Origin: a virus
Length of the DNA: 64,000 bases
Direction: 5' to 3' (one strand)
Virus record (IMG/VR): IMGVR_UViG_3300030106_006452
Coordinates: 21,841 to 85,840 of that record
Of the stretch, positions 7,213-14,581 are shown one piece after another; the stretch's first letter is position 1; each line of letters starts with the position of its first letter. The notes beneath the pieces are model-generated. The model was not told where the DNA came from and made no database searches. It saw only the letters and a program-made list of their open reading frames with translations. The translations under genes were made by a program, and so were the position numbers.

Positions 7213-10200
7213 TTAATCCTCAAAAGAAGCGCCTGAGTCGGTAATTACGAAGTCGACCGCAATAAACTCAATTGCTCTCGCTGGTTTCAAAAAGATTTGA
7301 GCGTACATAATGTTTCTGTCAATCAAATCTGGTGTGGTGGTTGTCTCATCCAATACAAGCCTAAAATCTGTTAACCCAAGACCAGTTTTTACAGATTGCA
7401 AGAACGGTTCAACTTGACCACGGAAACGATTCCAAGTTGTTTGTACATTTTGATCAAACAATAAGGTCGCAGCAATTTGTGAAATTCTTTTCTTTAAGAA
7501 GATTAATAGTCTTCTTACGTTAATTCTATCCAGAGCAGATGGGGTAACTTGTAAGGTCTTCTGGCCGAAGATTACGATACCCTCTGCTGGGAATTGAGCA
7601 ATCGGATTGATATTTGCTTCGTAAAGCTTATCACGATCCTTTGATATCAGCCTTTCACGAACACCAATAACTGGAATACCTGCTGCGTTGTTAACAGAAA
7701 GCCCGCCGCGAGTGAACCCTGCTGGTGCAAACCAAAGCTCCTGTGTGGCCTGACCGTAGGACATCGCACCTAAAGCCGCAACAGAAGGTGGAGCCCAAAT
7801 GATAGATCCTTGAATAGTATCTTGAATTTGCACCCAAGGATAGTAAGCACATCCAAAGCTTGAGTTAATTTGTAAACTTTGACGTTTATTGTTTATTGTG
7901 TTCTGCACAGAGCCGATTCTATTTTGAACACTTTGAGTATTCTCAGTCTCTGGCACATAGCCACCTTGGAGGTCGACGATAGCCAAAGCATCGCCGCGGT
8001 TTTCACACATGTCAATCAAATTTCTGTTGAGTGTGTTGTTAGTTATACCCGGCATTGCAGCCAAGTCAAACTCTACAAACTCAGGATCTCTTAGAACGTC
8101 AATCGCGACTTTAAGAGAGTTGAAAGCATAACTAGTACGTTCGTTTTTATCTGTTAAACCAGTGTTTCTAAATGGTTCAGCCTCAGTAATATCTAAGCCA
8201 TCGAACCCACCGTGAAGAACAGTGGTGAATCTGTCAGCGCCGAGATCAAGAATCTCTCGGTAGCTACCGTTTGAAACAGGAGTCTCTCTAATATAAGTCA
8301 TGCCTTCTCGGGCTTCTTCACTATGTCTTGATCCAGACTTGTATACTAATGCTCCAGAAAGTGCAACGTTGCCGTCTGCTTGAGCGACACACATATCATC
8401 CAAAGAGAAAACATACATATGCTCTGTTTGAGCGCTACCAGCCGTAGTTAAGACATCCATATTTACGCCTGCAGGCTTCGGACCTGTGTATGCGCCAATC
8501 GTATGAGATGGGCGCCCACTCAAATTGAAAGTAGAATCAACACCGTAGTATACAGCAGTTGGATCAGTTGGATCTCCCTCTGAGGAAGAAACTCTTAATC
8601 TTAATTTCGGGAACTGGAATCGTGCGTTATAACCAGTGCCATTAGCACCACCAGCGAATGAGCCGCTGACTGATCCACCACCTAATATTGTTGTGTTTGC
8701 TAAACCAGAAGTGCTGTACGTCTTATTACCAGCGGTACCTTTAGTTACGTTTGTTATTGTCAATACACCGCCGCCGCCATCTACCACGGTGAATCTACCA
8801 GTTCCGTGACCGTTGGCATTATCTATAGCGTCTTTTAATGTTGAAGCAGCAGTGGCAACGCCATTGTTGTGATCAAAAGTTAAGGCCGAGGGTGTTGCCG
8901 AGGACTTGCCGGTGTAAGTTCTACTCGTCCCATCAGCAGAGACTAGTGTTATCGTAGAGTTAAGACCCGGATCTCCAGAGAATGTTAATGTGACGCTTGC
9001 TGCAGCATCTGGGCCACCGCTAGAAGCTGATACGTATTGACCTTGCGGTTGGAACTCGGCGCCGTTGTAGAAGTCTGCGCCGCCTGTTACTAATGTGTTA
9101 ACGCTAGTATCAGCAGCATTGAAAGGTAAGAACCTTGGAGGACCAAACACACCGAACGGAAGAAGTTCTGGGTTTGCTTTACCTTCGCGTACACTATCGT
9201 CCACTACAACATAAACGTAGTCAGACTGGTTTACAAAGTCGCCATACTCTCTATATCTTCGCTCTGTGTCATCCCACTCAAGGAATTTATCACCAACCTT
9301 TCTACCGATATAATTTTCAGAAGATGGGTTAAGATTGCAATTGTTAAATTGCTCTAAGAATTTTGGACGATTATCTGTGTCGTCCATAACTCTAACCTGT
9401 ACAGAGAAAGAGCCGTAAGCATTAGCAGGGTCGCTAGATGCGCGAATATCAGAGATAGAAATCTTAATATTTTTTGAAGCCCATCGTCCAGTGTTTCTTG
9501 CGCGGAATTTGAAAAGCTTTTCCATATTGCTAGCACGATAAGATCCACTATTGTTAGTTAAATCTTGGCCAATGAAGTCTCCTGTAGCTGGATCTGCATA
9601 ATCACGTCTAAAGTCGCCACCATTCGCACTGTCTCCATTATATAATGGTAAAACTACGCCATAGTGAGCAGAGCTGCTACCAGCTTGAAGCCTTTCATTG
9701 ACCTCATCTTCAAACGTTTCGCCAAGCCAATATGTTCTAAAAGAATTATTACTACTAGCATTTGAAGTTATCGCTTTGTTTGTGAGTGTTGGATTCGTAT
9801 TAAAAACTTTACGAATAAAATCTTCTGAACTATTATCAAAATTAAACTTGCTATCTATTTCAATGGAATTAGATTCACCAGAGATAACAACTTTAAAAGT
9901 ACCAGCCTCGCCATTTGATGAGGCAAAGTATTGATTAGTTCCTTTTTGACCAGTAGTTCTGGCGCCAGATGCTCCAAGGTCGCCTTCGCTAGCGGAAACA
10001 ACGGTTCCACTTAAAGCCACCGAACCGGTGGTTACATACCAGATAGCAGCAAGAGTACCAGTATTATTTGTTGTTACGGTTGCTTCCGAGGCAACCGTTC
10101 CAGATTGAAACACAAAAAGGCCATATGCGCCACCAATGCTTGTGCCTAAGTTTTTTGAAGGTGCTACTAAATTACCTGCTGGGTTTTTAAGTTCCCATCC

Positions 10201-10551
10201 AGCTTCACCTTGACCTTCTGCAGCATTTAAATTCTGTTGGCCAACTAATCGAACGAAAGTTACTGGAGAATTATTCTTAAGCCAAGCCTGAGCTGCATAT
10301 GCACCGTAAGTAGGTCCAGTGATTTGACCATCTCGTGATACATCGGCTACAGTGGCGCCAGGAACAGGTGAGCCAAAAACTTCTACGAATTCTTGAAATG
10401 AGTTAATTCTCGTTGGCACCAAAGCAGGGCCTTGTTTTGCTCTACCGATGATAGCAGGTCCAATGCCTCCGGGTGCTGCGGGTAACTGAGAGTTGTCAAT
10501 CTCGTTAATAAAAACCCCAGGTGAAATGAACTTAAAGTCTTTTGCTGGCAT
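7213..10551 (-). CDS. Contractile tail sheath protein (gp18-like), enlarged, with inserted beta module
   Basis: A 1112-aa protein, much longer than T4 gp18 (659 aa). The N-terminus (FKFISPGVFINEIDNSQLP, then A-I-I-G-R-A-K-Q-G-P-A) and the C-terminus (DRINVRRLLIFLKKRI, TTWNRFRGQVEPFL, then ARAIEFIAVDFVIT) are the conserved sheath ends that form the interlocking strands around the tube. The middle is expanded, and about residues 515-637 carry a Gly/Thr/Ser-rich module related to inserts in two other virion proteins. Surface-exposed domains of sheath subunits tolerate insertions. The AAAGGAG ribosome site sits 9 bases before the ATG. Confidence 0.92.
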   Translation of the reverse strand: MPAKDFKFISPGVFINEIDNSQLPAAPGGIGPAIIGRAKQGPALVPTRINSFQEFVEVFGSPVPGATVADVSRDGQITGPTYGAYAAQAWLKNNSPVTFVRLVGQQNLNAAEGQGEAGWELKNPAGNLVAPSKNLGTSIGGAYGLFVFQSGTVASEATVTTNNTGTLAAIWYVTTGSVALSGTVVSASEGDLGASGARTTGQKGTNQYFASSNGEAGTFKVVISGESNSIEIDSKFNFDNSSEDFIRKVFNTNPTLTNKAITSNASSNNSFRTYWLGETFEDEVNERLQAGSSSAHYGVVLPLYNGDSANGGDFRRDYADPATGDFIGQDLTNNSGSYRASNMEKLFKFRARNTGRWASKNIKISISDIRASSDPANAYGSFSVQVRVMDDTDNRPKFLEQFNNCNLNPSSENYIGRKVGDKFLEWDDTERRYREYGDFVNQSDYVYVVVDDSVREGKANPELLPFGVFGPPRFLPFNAADTSVNTLVTGGADFYNGAEFQPQGQYVSASSGGPDAAASVTLTFSGDPGLNSTITLVSADGTSRTYTGKSSATPSALTFDHNNGVATAASTLKDAIDNANGHGTGRFTVVDGGGGVLTITNVTKGTAGNKTYSTSGLANTTILGGGSVSGSFAGGANGTGYNARFQFPKLRLRVSSSEGDPTDPTAVYYGVDSTFNLSGRPSHTIGAYTGPKPAGVNMDVLTTAGSAQTEHMYVFSLDDMCVAQADGNVALSGALVYKSGSRHSEEAREGMTYIRETPVSNGSYREILDLGADRFTTVLHGGFDGLDITEAEPFRNTGLTDKNERTSYAFNSLKVAIDVLRDPEFVEFDLAAMPGITNNTLNRNLIDMCENRGDALAIVDLQGGYVPETENTQSVQNRIGSVQNTINNKRQSLQINSSFGCAYYPWVQIQDTIQGSIIWAPPSVAALGAMSYGQATQELWFAPAGFTRGGLSVNNAAGIPVIGVRERLISKDRDKLYEANINPIAQFPAEGIVIFGQKTLQVTPSALDRINVRRLLIFLKKRISQIAATLLFDQNVQTTWNRFRGQVEPFLQSVKTGLGLTDFRLVLDETTTTPDLIDRNIMYAQIFLKPARAIEFIAVDFVITDSGASFED
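8640..9005 (-). repeat. Inserted beta-rich module, copy in sheath
   Basis: Encodes about 120 residues starting SVTLTFSGDPGLNSTITLVS, with the same plan as the inserts at 55055-55442, 56815-57222 and 61815-62190. The shared order is a beta-strand opening, a 'TxTYTx' strand, a helix of A..LKDAIDNAN type, a 'FTVVDGGGGVLTITN' strand pair, a TxGxxGN turn, and a closing F-x-G-G-x-N. Confidence 0.6.
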
Positions 10552-10633
10552 ATTATAATTCTCCTTTTACTGAAACGTGAATGTATTTGTTTCTTTATTA
10601 ATTAGTGAGTTAAGAGCGCAAAAACCATTTTGT

Positions 10634-11536
10634 TTACTCTATGTATTTTGATTTTCCATCACCATAGTCAGGAATATCCCCCAAGATCACTCGCTCTCTC
10701 GGAATTTTAACCTCTACTGAACTTTCTCTTCGTATTATCTTTGGCCTCTCTCCGTTTGGATCTTCACCTATTAAGTAGCCTAACACTTCAAACGATACTT
10801 TTGTTGAGTACATTCTTTCATCAGTGCCTAAACTTGAAATATTATTTCCCAAAGACAGCCCCTCTTGTAAAAATGTTTCATATCTATGACCATTTTTCTT
10901 AATCACAAAATAACTTATGGAAGATCCGAGGGTAATAAAAGGTGCCAGTAAATCATTCATTTGCTGAACATATTCAGTTCGAACAGTAACTTCGTAATTC
11001 ATAGACACGTAAACTGGTAATGGTATACTGAGTGTCTCATATACAACTTTTTCATTTTTCTTTTTAGGAAAATATGCTTGTCTTTTTGGAACTTTGTTTA
11101 CAGACCCTCCATACTTCTTAATATTGTCCGCTACTGCAAAATTGTTTGTTTTATTCCTAACTATTTTTTTAGACAAAGTAATTCTACCGAACCTATCTGC
11201 TTCAGGAAAATTACCACTTAGCCCATAATATTTGCCTTTTCTTGTTTTTCCTTTATTCATCGATGTTCTTTCTATGCTTATGATTGGAAGATTGAGCGTT
11301 CCGTCATCGTCTCTTAAGTCTTTGTTATTTTTAGATAAAAATGATCTCTCGGCGCTTGCCCAAACTACAGGCACTTTATTCCAACCCTCGTTATCAGTAG
11401 CACGATTGTTCATTTTGTCATTAACAAAATCAAAGAAAGCAAAGTCAATGTTTTCTAGAGTCGATGGTTGTATTTCCTCAACACTTACATTTTTTTCAGC
11501 ATCTTCTGCGCCTCTATATTGATTATTACTTGGCAT
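10634..11536 (-). CDS. gp15-like tail terminator / sheath stabiliser
   Basis: The start is taken at ATG 11534-11536 (MPSNNQYRG...), 300 aa, because AAGGGAT lies at ribosome-site distance; an upstream ATG at 11575 has none and overlaps the previous gene further. The C-terminal half matches the gp15 plan: P-L-P-V-Y-V-S-M-N-Y-E-V-T-V-R-T-E-Y-V-Q-Q-M-N followed by a hinge and R-M-Y-S-T-K-V-S-F-E-V-L-G-Y-L. T4 gp15 forms the hexameric ring closing the tail before head joining. Position between the gp14-like and sheath genes supports this. It overlaps the upstream gene by 11 bases. Confidence 0.72.
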   Translation of the reverse strand: MPSNNQYRGAEDAEKNVSVEEIQPSTLENIDFAFFDFVNDKMNNRATDNEGWNKVPVVWASAERSFLSKNNKDLRDDDGTLNLPIISIERTSMNKGKTRKGKYYGLSGNFPEADRFGRITLSKKIVRNKTNNFAVADNIKKYGGSVNKVPKRQAYFPKKKNEKVVYETLSIPLPVYVSMNYEVTVRTEYVQQMNDLLAPFITLGSSISYFVIKKNGHRYETFLQEGLSLGNNISSLGTDERMYSTKVSFEVLGYLIGEDPNGERPKIIRRESSVEVKIPRERVILGDIPDYGDGKSKYIE

Positions 11537-12020
11537 TAAATAATCCCTTACGTGCCTTAATGCACTTTGCTTCAATCTCTATTTTGTGTTCTACTTGGCC
11601 AAATATTTGCTTTGGTTCGTTTAATTGAACTATCTCGTAAAAGGTATCTCCATATTTTACAAAGTCACCTTCTCTGACAAATAAATTCTGATCTTCTGTT
11701 AATCTTCTTTTGTGAAAATGCACAATAATAGATGGCCTACGATCTATTCCTAAATTTGTTGTTTCTGTTGTAAACCCCTCCCACATAATTAAAGCATAAA
11801 CCCTAATTGGTGGCAGGTATGTTTTTTCCACTGCTTCGCCATACATTGGATGAAAATTTGTATGTTCCATACTGATAGGATAATAAAATATACCCTGTCC
11901 AATGACGCGTTCAACAAGCTCATCGTTCACTTGCTTTACAAAGTCTCTCTCCTTCTTTCCCAAAAATAAAGGAGGAGGTGGTGCATCTGGCTGTGTCCAT
12001 TTGTTTTCATCATCAGACAT
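11526..12020 (-). CDS. gp14-like neck protein
   Basis: A 164-aa protein. After a Pro-rich start it reads KKERDFVKQVNDELVERVIG, then IFYYPISMEHTNFHPMYGEA. The 'elv.e.i.q.i.YYPi........ygea' arrangement resembles T4 gp14, a neck subunit sitting under gp13. The rest is beta-rich (PSIIVHFHKRRL, GDFVKYGDTFYEIV). It starts 5 bases after the upstream stop and overlaps the next gene, so the three neck genes form a tight translational unit. The gp14 assignment rests on position and motif; a head-closure protein of another type is possible. Confidence 0.6.
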   Translation of the reverse strand: MSDDENKWTQPDAPPPPLFLGKKERDFVKQVNDELVERVIGQGIFYYPISMEHTNFHPMYGEAVEKTYLPPIRVYALIMWEGFTTETTNLGIDRRPSIIVHFHKRRLTEDQNLFVREGDFVKYGDTFYEIVQLNEPKQIFGQVEHKIEIEAKCIKARKGLFNAK

Positions 12021-12024
12021 TCAT

Positions 12025-13269
12025 CTACCCCACAAAAATCCGCATTGGAATTCTTTCTTGAACTTTGTTTACTGCATCAGATAATTCAACATCCCCTACA
12101 GCAATTTTTGCATATGTAAGTTCATCGAATATTGTTTTTAATTCCTCTCTTAATTTTTCTTGTTCTGTTTGGCCTTGTGAAATAAGCGCTGGTCCATCAA
12201 GAGTCACACTATCACCAGGAATAGGTATGCTGCTTATTTTAGAACGAATATTTCCTAAAGTTTCTTTCGAAAGGGCCAAAGCAAATCTTCTAATCCATTG
12301 TTTACCAATCGAATTAATAGACTCATAAGGAGTATTTTCAAAAGGTAAAGTATTAATATTGTTAATCCCATTAACACCGTTATCAGTTGAATCATCCTCT
12401 TTCCAGGGAGTATCTGAATCAACAAAAAATTCTATATACATCTTTATTGGACTTACGGATACTGTTTGTGGAAATATTCTTAACTTATTATTTTTAATTT
12501 CAAAACTATAATGACTATTTCTCGTATATATGGCATCTTCAAAAGCCATTGCCTGTGCTTTGTTTTGCCAAGTTGGAACTAACTGAAATGTGCTATCGTC
12601 TGCATATTGGCCATAGCTAGCCAAATCGCCAACTGTGTTTAGGCCACCGTAGTAGCCATAAAATCTCCACATAGCTTGGGGCGTTCTATAATAAACTTTT
12701 GTCACATTAATTCTCTTATCTCCAACAATTCCGCTAAAATCAGCAGAAGAAGAAATAATTGCTTGCAAGTCGTAATCCTGTTGCTTATCAACTGTTTGAA
12801 AAGAAGCTGAATGTATAGGTGTAACCCCGCCGAGTCCAGCTTCAGTTGAATAACCATGCCCTACTCTTCTAGCATATTCGAACTTAAACTTGGGGAATTT
12901 TAGAGCTACATCTTCAAGATCGGTGTTATCTTGTAGTTGGCCCTCTTCATTAAAAGAACCGGTTTTTGCGCCCAAAAGATCGCCAATTGAGTTCTTTGCT
13001 TGGTGAATGTTTAGAAGATAAGAATATTCTAAAACTGATTCTTGATAGGCTGAAAATACCTGTTCCTTGGTTAATTCTATATCGAGGACATCACCACCTA
13101 ATTTATGAAAGGTATAAGCAACTTGATCTGCAGCACCAGAAAGAAAAAATTGATTATCAGTGTATACACTAAAAGGAAATTCTGCATTGTTCGCTGCAGC
13201 CGGATTGCTACCAGTAGGCAATATAACTTTGCTCATCTGTGAAACTGGTGTTAGTGTGGGTTCAGACAT
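12025..13269 (-). CDS. gp13-like neck / head-tail connector protein
   Basis: A 414-aa soluble protein. Residues about 60-95 read LDIELTKEQVFSAYQESVLE and then Y-S-Y-L-L-N-I-H-Q-A-K-N, a helical adaptor-like motif of connector proteins that bind under the portal. It contains aromatic loops (RFYGYYGGLN) and a helical C-terminus (GNIRSKISSIP to RIPMRIFVG). Position after the capsid genes and before gp14/gp15-like genes supports a neck role. The ribosome site GGGAGGAG lies inside an inverted repeat (13276-13302), so initiation may be tempered by RNA structure. The gp13 equivalence is inference. Confidence 0.6.
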   Translation of the reverse strand: MSEPTLTPVSQMSKVILPTGSNPAAANNAEFPFSVYTDNQFFLSGAADQVAYTFHKLGGDVLDIELTKEQVFSAYQESVLEYSYLLNIHQAKNSIGDLLGAKTGSFNEEGQLQDNTDLEDVALKFPKFKFEYARRVGHGYSTEAGLGGVTPIHSASFQTVDKQQDYDLQAIISSSADFSGIVGDKRINVTKVYYRTPQAMWRFYGYYGGLNTVGDLASYGQYADDSTFQLVPTWQNKAQAMAFEDAIYTRNSHYSFEIKNNKLRIFPQTVSVSPIKMYIEFFVDSDTPWKEDDSTDNGVNGINNINTLPFENTPYESINSIGKQWIRRFALALSKETLGNIRSKISSIPIPGDSVTLDGPALISQGQTEQEKLREELKTIFDELTYAKIAVGDVELSDAVNKVQERIPMRIFVG

Positions 13270-13275
13270 TTATGG

Positions 13276-13302
13276 TTCTCCTCCCTATAAATAGTAGGAG
13301 AA
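13276..13302 (-). promoter_or_regulatory. Inverted repeat covering ribosome site of neck gene
   Basis: On the minus strand TTCTCCT pairs with AGGAGAA over 7 bp, with a 13-base loop. The 3' arm holds the Shine-Dalgarno sequence of the 12025-13269 gene. The loop contains ACTATTTA, a motif repeated before other genes. Confidence 0.35.
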
Positions 13303-13305
13303 GGT

Positions 13306-13719
13306 CTAAATAACTTGATCGTTTGTTTGTTTAGTTTTTTTGGTCTTATAAGAACTAGTTCTTTTGGTTTTGGTTTTAGTTTTGGTAGTTTTTGCTGTAG
13401 CTGTGGTTTTAGGCTTAGTGGTTTTAATTTTTGTAGATTTTGGTTTTACTACTTTTGCCTCTTTCTTATTAATTTCTGGAGTGACATTTGTTTGAACATT
13501 TGTTTTTTTAATCTCAATGGTCGGCTCTTTAGTCTGTAAGACTACGGGAGGTTTGGCCGCGGTTTCTAATTTATTTACAACAGGCTTAACTTCCTTTTTT
13601 TCTTTTACCACCTCGACAATTGTTTCCTCTTCCGTGTGTAGTTTTTTAAACATCGGATGGCTAGAATGTTTGTGAAAAAATTTACCACTCTTTTTAATTA
13701 GTCTTCTTTTTTTACCCAT
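13306..13719 (-). CDS. Lys/Thr-rich low-complexity basic protein
   Basis: A 137-aa protein starting MGKKRRLIKKSGKFFHKHSS, with a short mixed middle and a long Lys-Thr tail (about residues 90-130, repeated K-T-x-K-T). It is strongly basic, probably disordered, and matches no family I can name. It lies between the capsid accessory and neck genes and follows a terminator, so it likely has its own promoter. Internal basic proteins that bind packaged DNA or the capsid are a possibility, but nothing in the sequence proves it. Confidence 0.7.
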   Translation of the reverse strand: MGKKRRLIKKSGKFFHKHSSHPMFKKLHTEEETIVEVVKEKKEVKPVVNKLETAAKPPVVLQTKEPTIEIKKTNVQTNVTPEINKKEAKVVKPKSTKIKTTKPKTTATAKTTKTKTKTKRTSSYKTKKTKQTNDQVI

Positions 13720-13756
13720 AATAAAACTCCTGTTTTAAATAAATAGTTGTTTTCAT

Positions 13757-13786
13757 ATAAAAAAACCCCCTCCAAAAGAAGGGGGC
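13757..13786 (-). terminator. Rho-independent terminator after capsid accessory gene
   Basis: On the minus strand an 8-bp stem CCCCCTTC / GGAGGGGG (one G-U pair) with a TTTT loop is followed by seven Ts. It sits 35 bases after the stop of the 13821-14432 gene. Confidence 0.88.
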
Positions 13787-13820
13787 AACTGTTGAACAAC
13801 AATTTGAAAAAAATTATATA

Positions 13821-14432
13821 TCAGACAGTAGAGAAAGCAAACGCAGCGTTACCAGTGCCAAGTGGTACACACTCTACTTCAATATACCACTCTCCAGCAG
13901 CCACACATTCACAAGTAATACGCGAGCCGGCTCCAAAAGCTGAGTTAGTTGCGGCTCCAGTGATTACTAAGCGATTATTTGCTTCTGCTGGTCTTGTGAT
14001 TGTACCAGCGGAAGAAGCGTGACCAATAACGTAAGAGTTTGCGCTAAATGTATTTCCAGTGTTTGCGTTAATTGTTAAAACGCCAGAAGCTACAAGTGCC
14101 GCTCCTTGGACTATTACAATTTTAGTACCAACGTCTGCAGCCGCCATATTAGTTGGTAGATTTAATGACTTTGCGAGACCATCAGCAAGGCATTTGAAAA
14201 CCTTGCCGTGGTCTTCTCTTACGAAGTTTACTGCATTGGTATCATCAGCCAAATCTGAACCAGCAGTCGCATTCATTGTAGTCAGCTGACATTGTGAGCC
14301 GGCTGCAATAGCACCAGTGGTTTCAATGCCACCAGTCATCCCTGTGAAGCTTAAGCTTCCAACGTTTAATTGTCTTTTTAAATTTTCTATTAGTGCTTGC
14401 GTTCTTGCAAGACCTATTCTTTTTGAACCCAT
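13821..14432 (-). CDS. Putative capsid accessory / decoration protein
   Basis: A 203-aa protein. It begins MGSKRIGLARTQALIENLKR (an amphipathic helix) and continues as Gly/Ala/Thr-rich, beta-type sequence (GSQCQLTTMNATAGSDLADD...; GEWYIEVECVPLG), with no membrane segment. It forms a single-gene unit: terminators lie on both sides and a T4-late-like TATAAATG sits upstream. Separate strong expression right after the major capsid gene is what one expects of an abundant head decoration protein, as with Hoc/Soc-type proteins. The function is inferred from context, as the family is not recognised. Confidence 0.55.
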   Translation of the reverse strand: MGSKRIGLARTQALIENLKRQLNVGSLSFTGMTGGIETTGAIAAGSQCQLTTMNATAGSDLADDTNAVNFVREDHGKVFKCLADGLAKSLNLPTNMAAADVGTKIVIVQGAALVASGVLTINANTGNTFSANSYVIGHASSAGTITRPAEANNRLVITGAATNSAFGAGSRITCECVAAGEWYIEVECVPLGTGNAAFAFSTV

Positions 14433-14458
14433 TATTTAAAACCCTCCCTTGGCTTTTG

Positions 14459-14467
14459 CCATTTATA
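14459..14467 (-). promoter_or_regulatory. Candidate T4-type late promoter (TATAAATG)
   Basis: The minus strand reads GATTATAAATGGC here, close to the T4 late consensus TATAAATA. It lies downstream of the capsid-gene terminator and 27 bases before the ATG of the accessory gene, where a new promoter is needed. Confidence 0.5.
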
Positions 14468-14503
14468 ATCATGTCAGAAACATGGGTATAGTAACTAGTT
14501 TGG

Positions 14504-14546
14504 CCAAAAAACAAAAGACCCCATGCCTCAAAAGAAACACGGGGTC
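14504..14546 (-). terminator. Strong rho-independent terminator after major capsid gene
   Basis: On the minus strand a 13-bp stem (GACCCCGTGTTTC pairing with GAGGCATGGGGTC, with a few G-U pairs) and TTTT loop is followed by a broken T run (TTTTGTTTTTT). It lies 35 bases after the capsid stop codon. Confidence 0.9.
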
Positions 14547-14581
14547 GGATTTGTTTTAAACTATTTTAGTCTAAGTTAAGC

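Noticed and set aside
14323-14514. A 63-aa minus-strand frame before the capsid accessory gene
   Set aside because: It overlaps the promoter-like element and the accessory gene start in another frame. It has no ribosome site and the sequence looks random.
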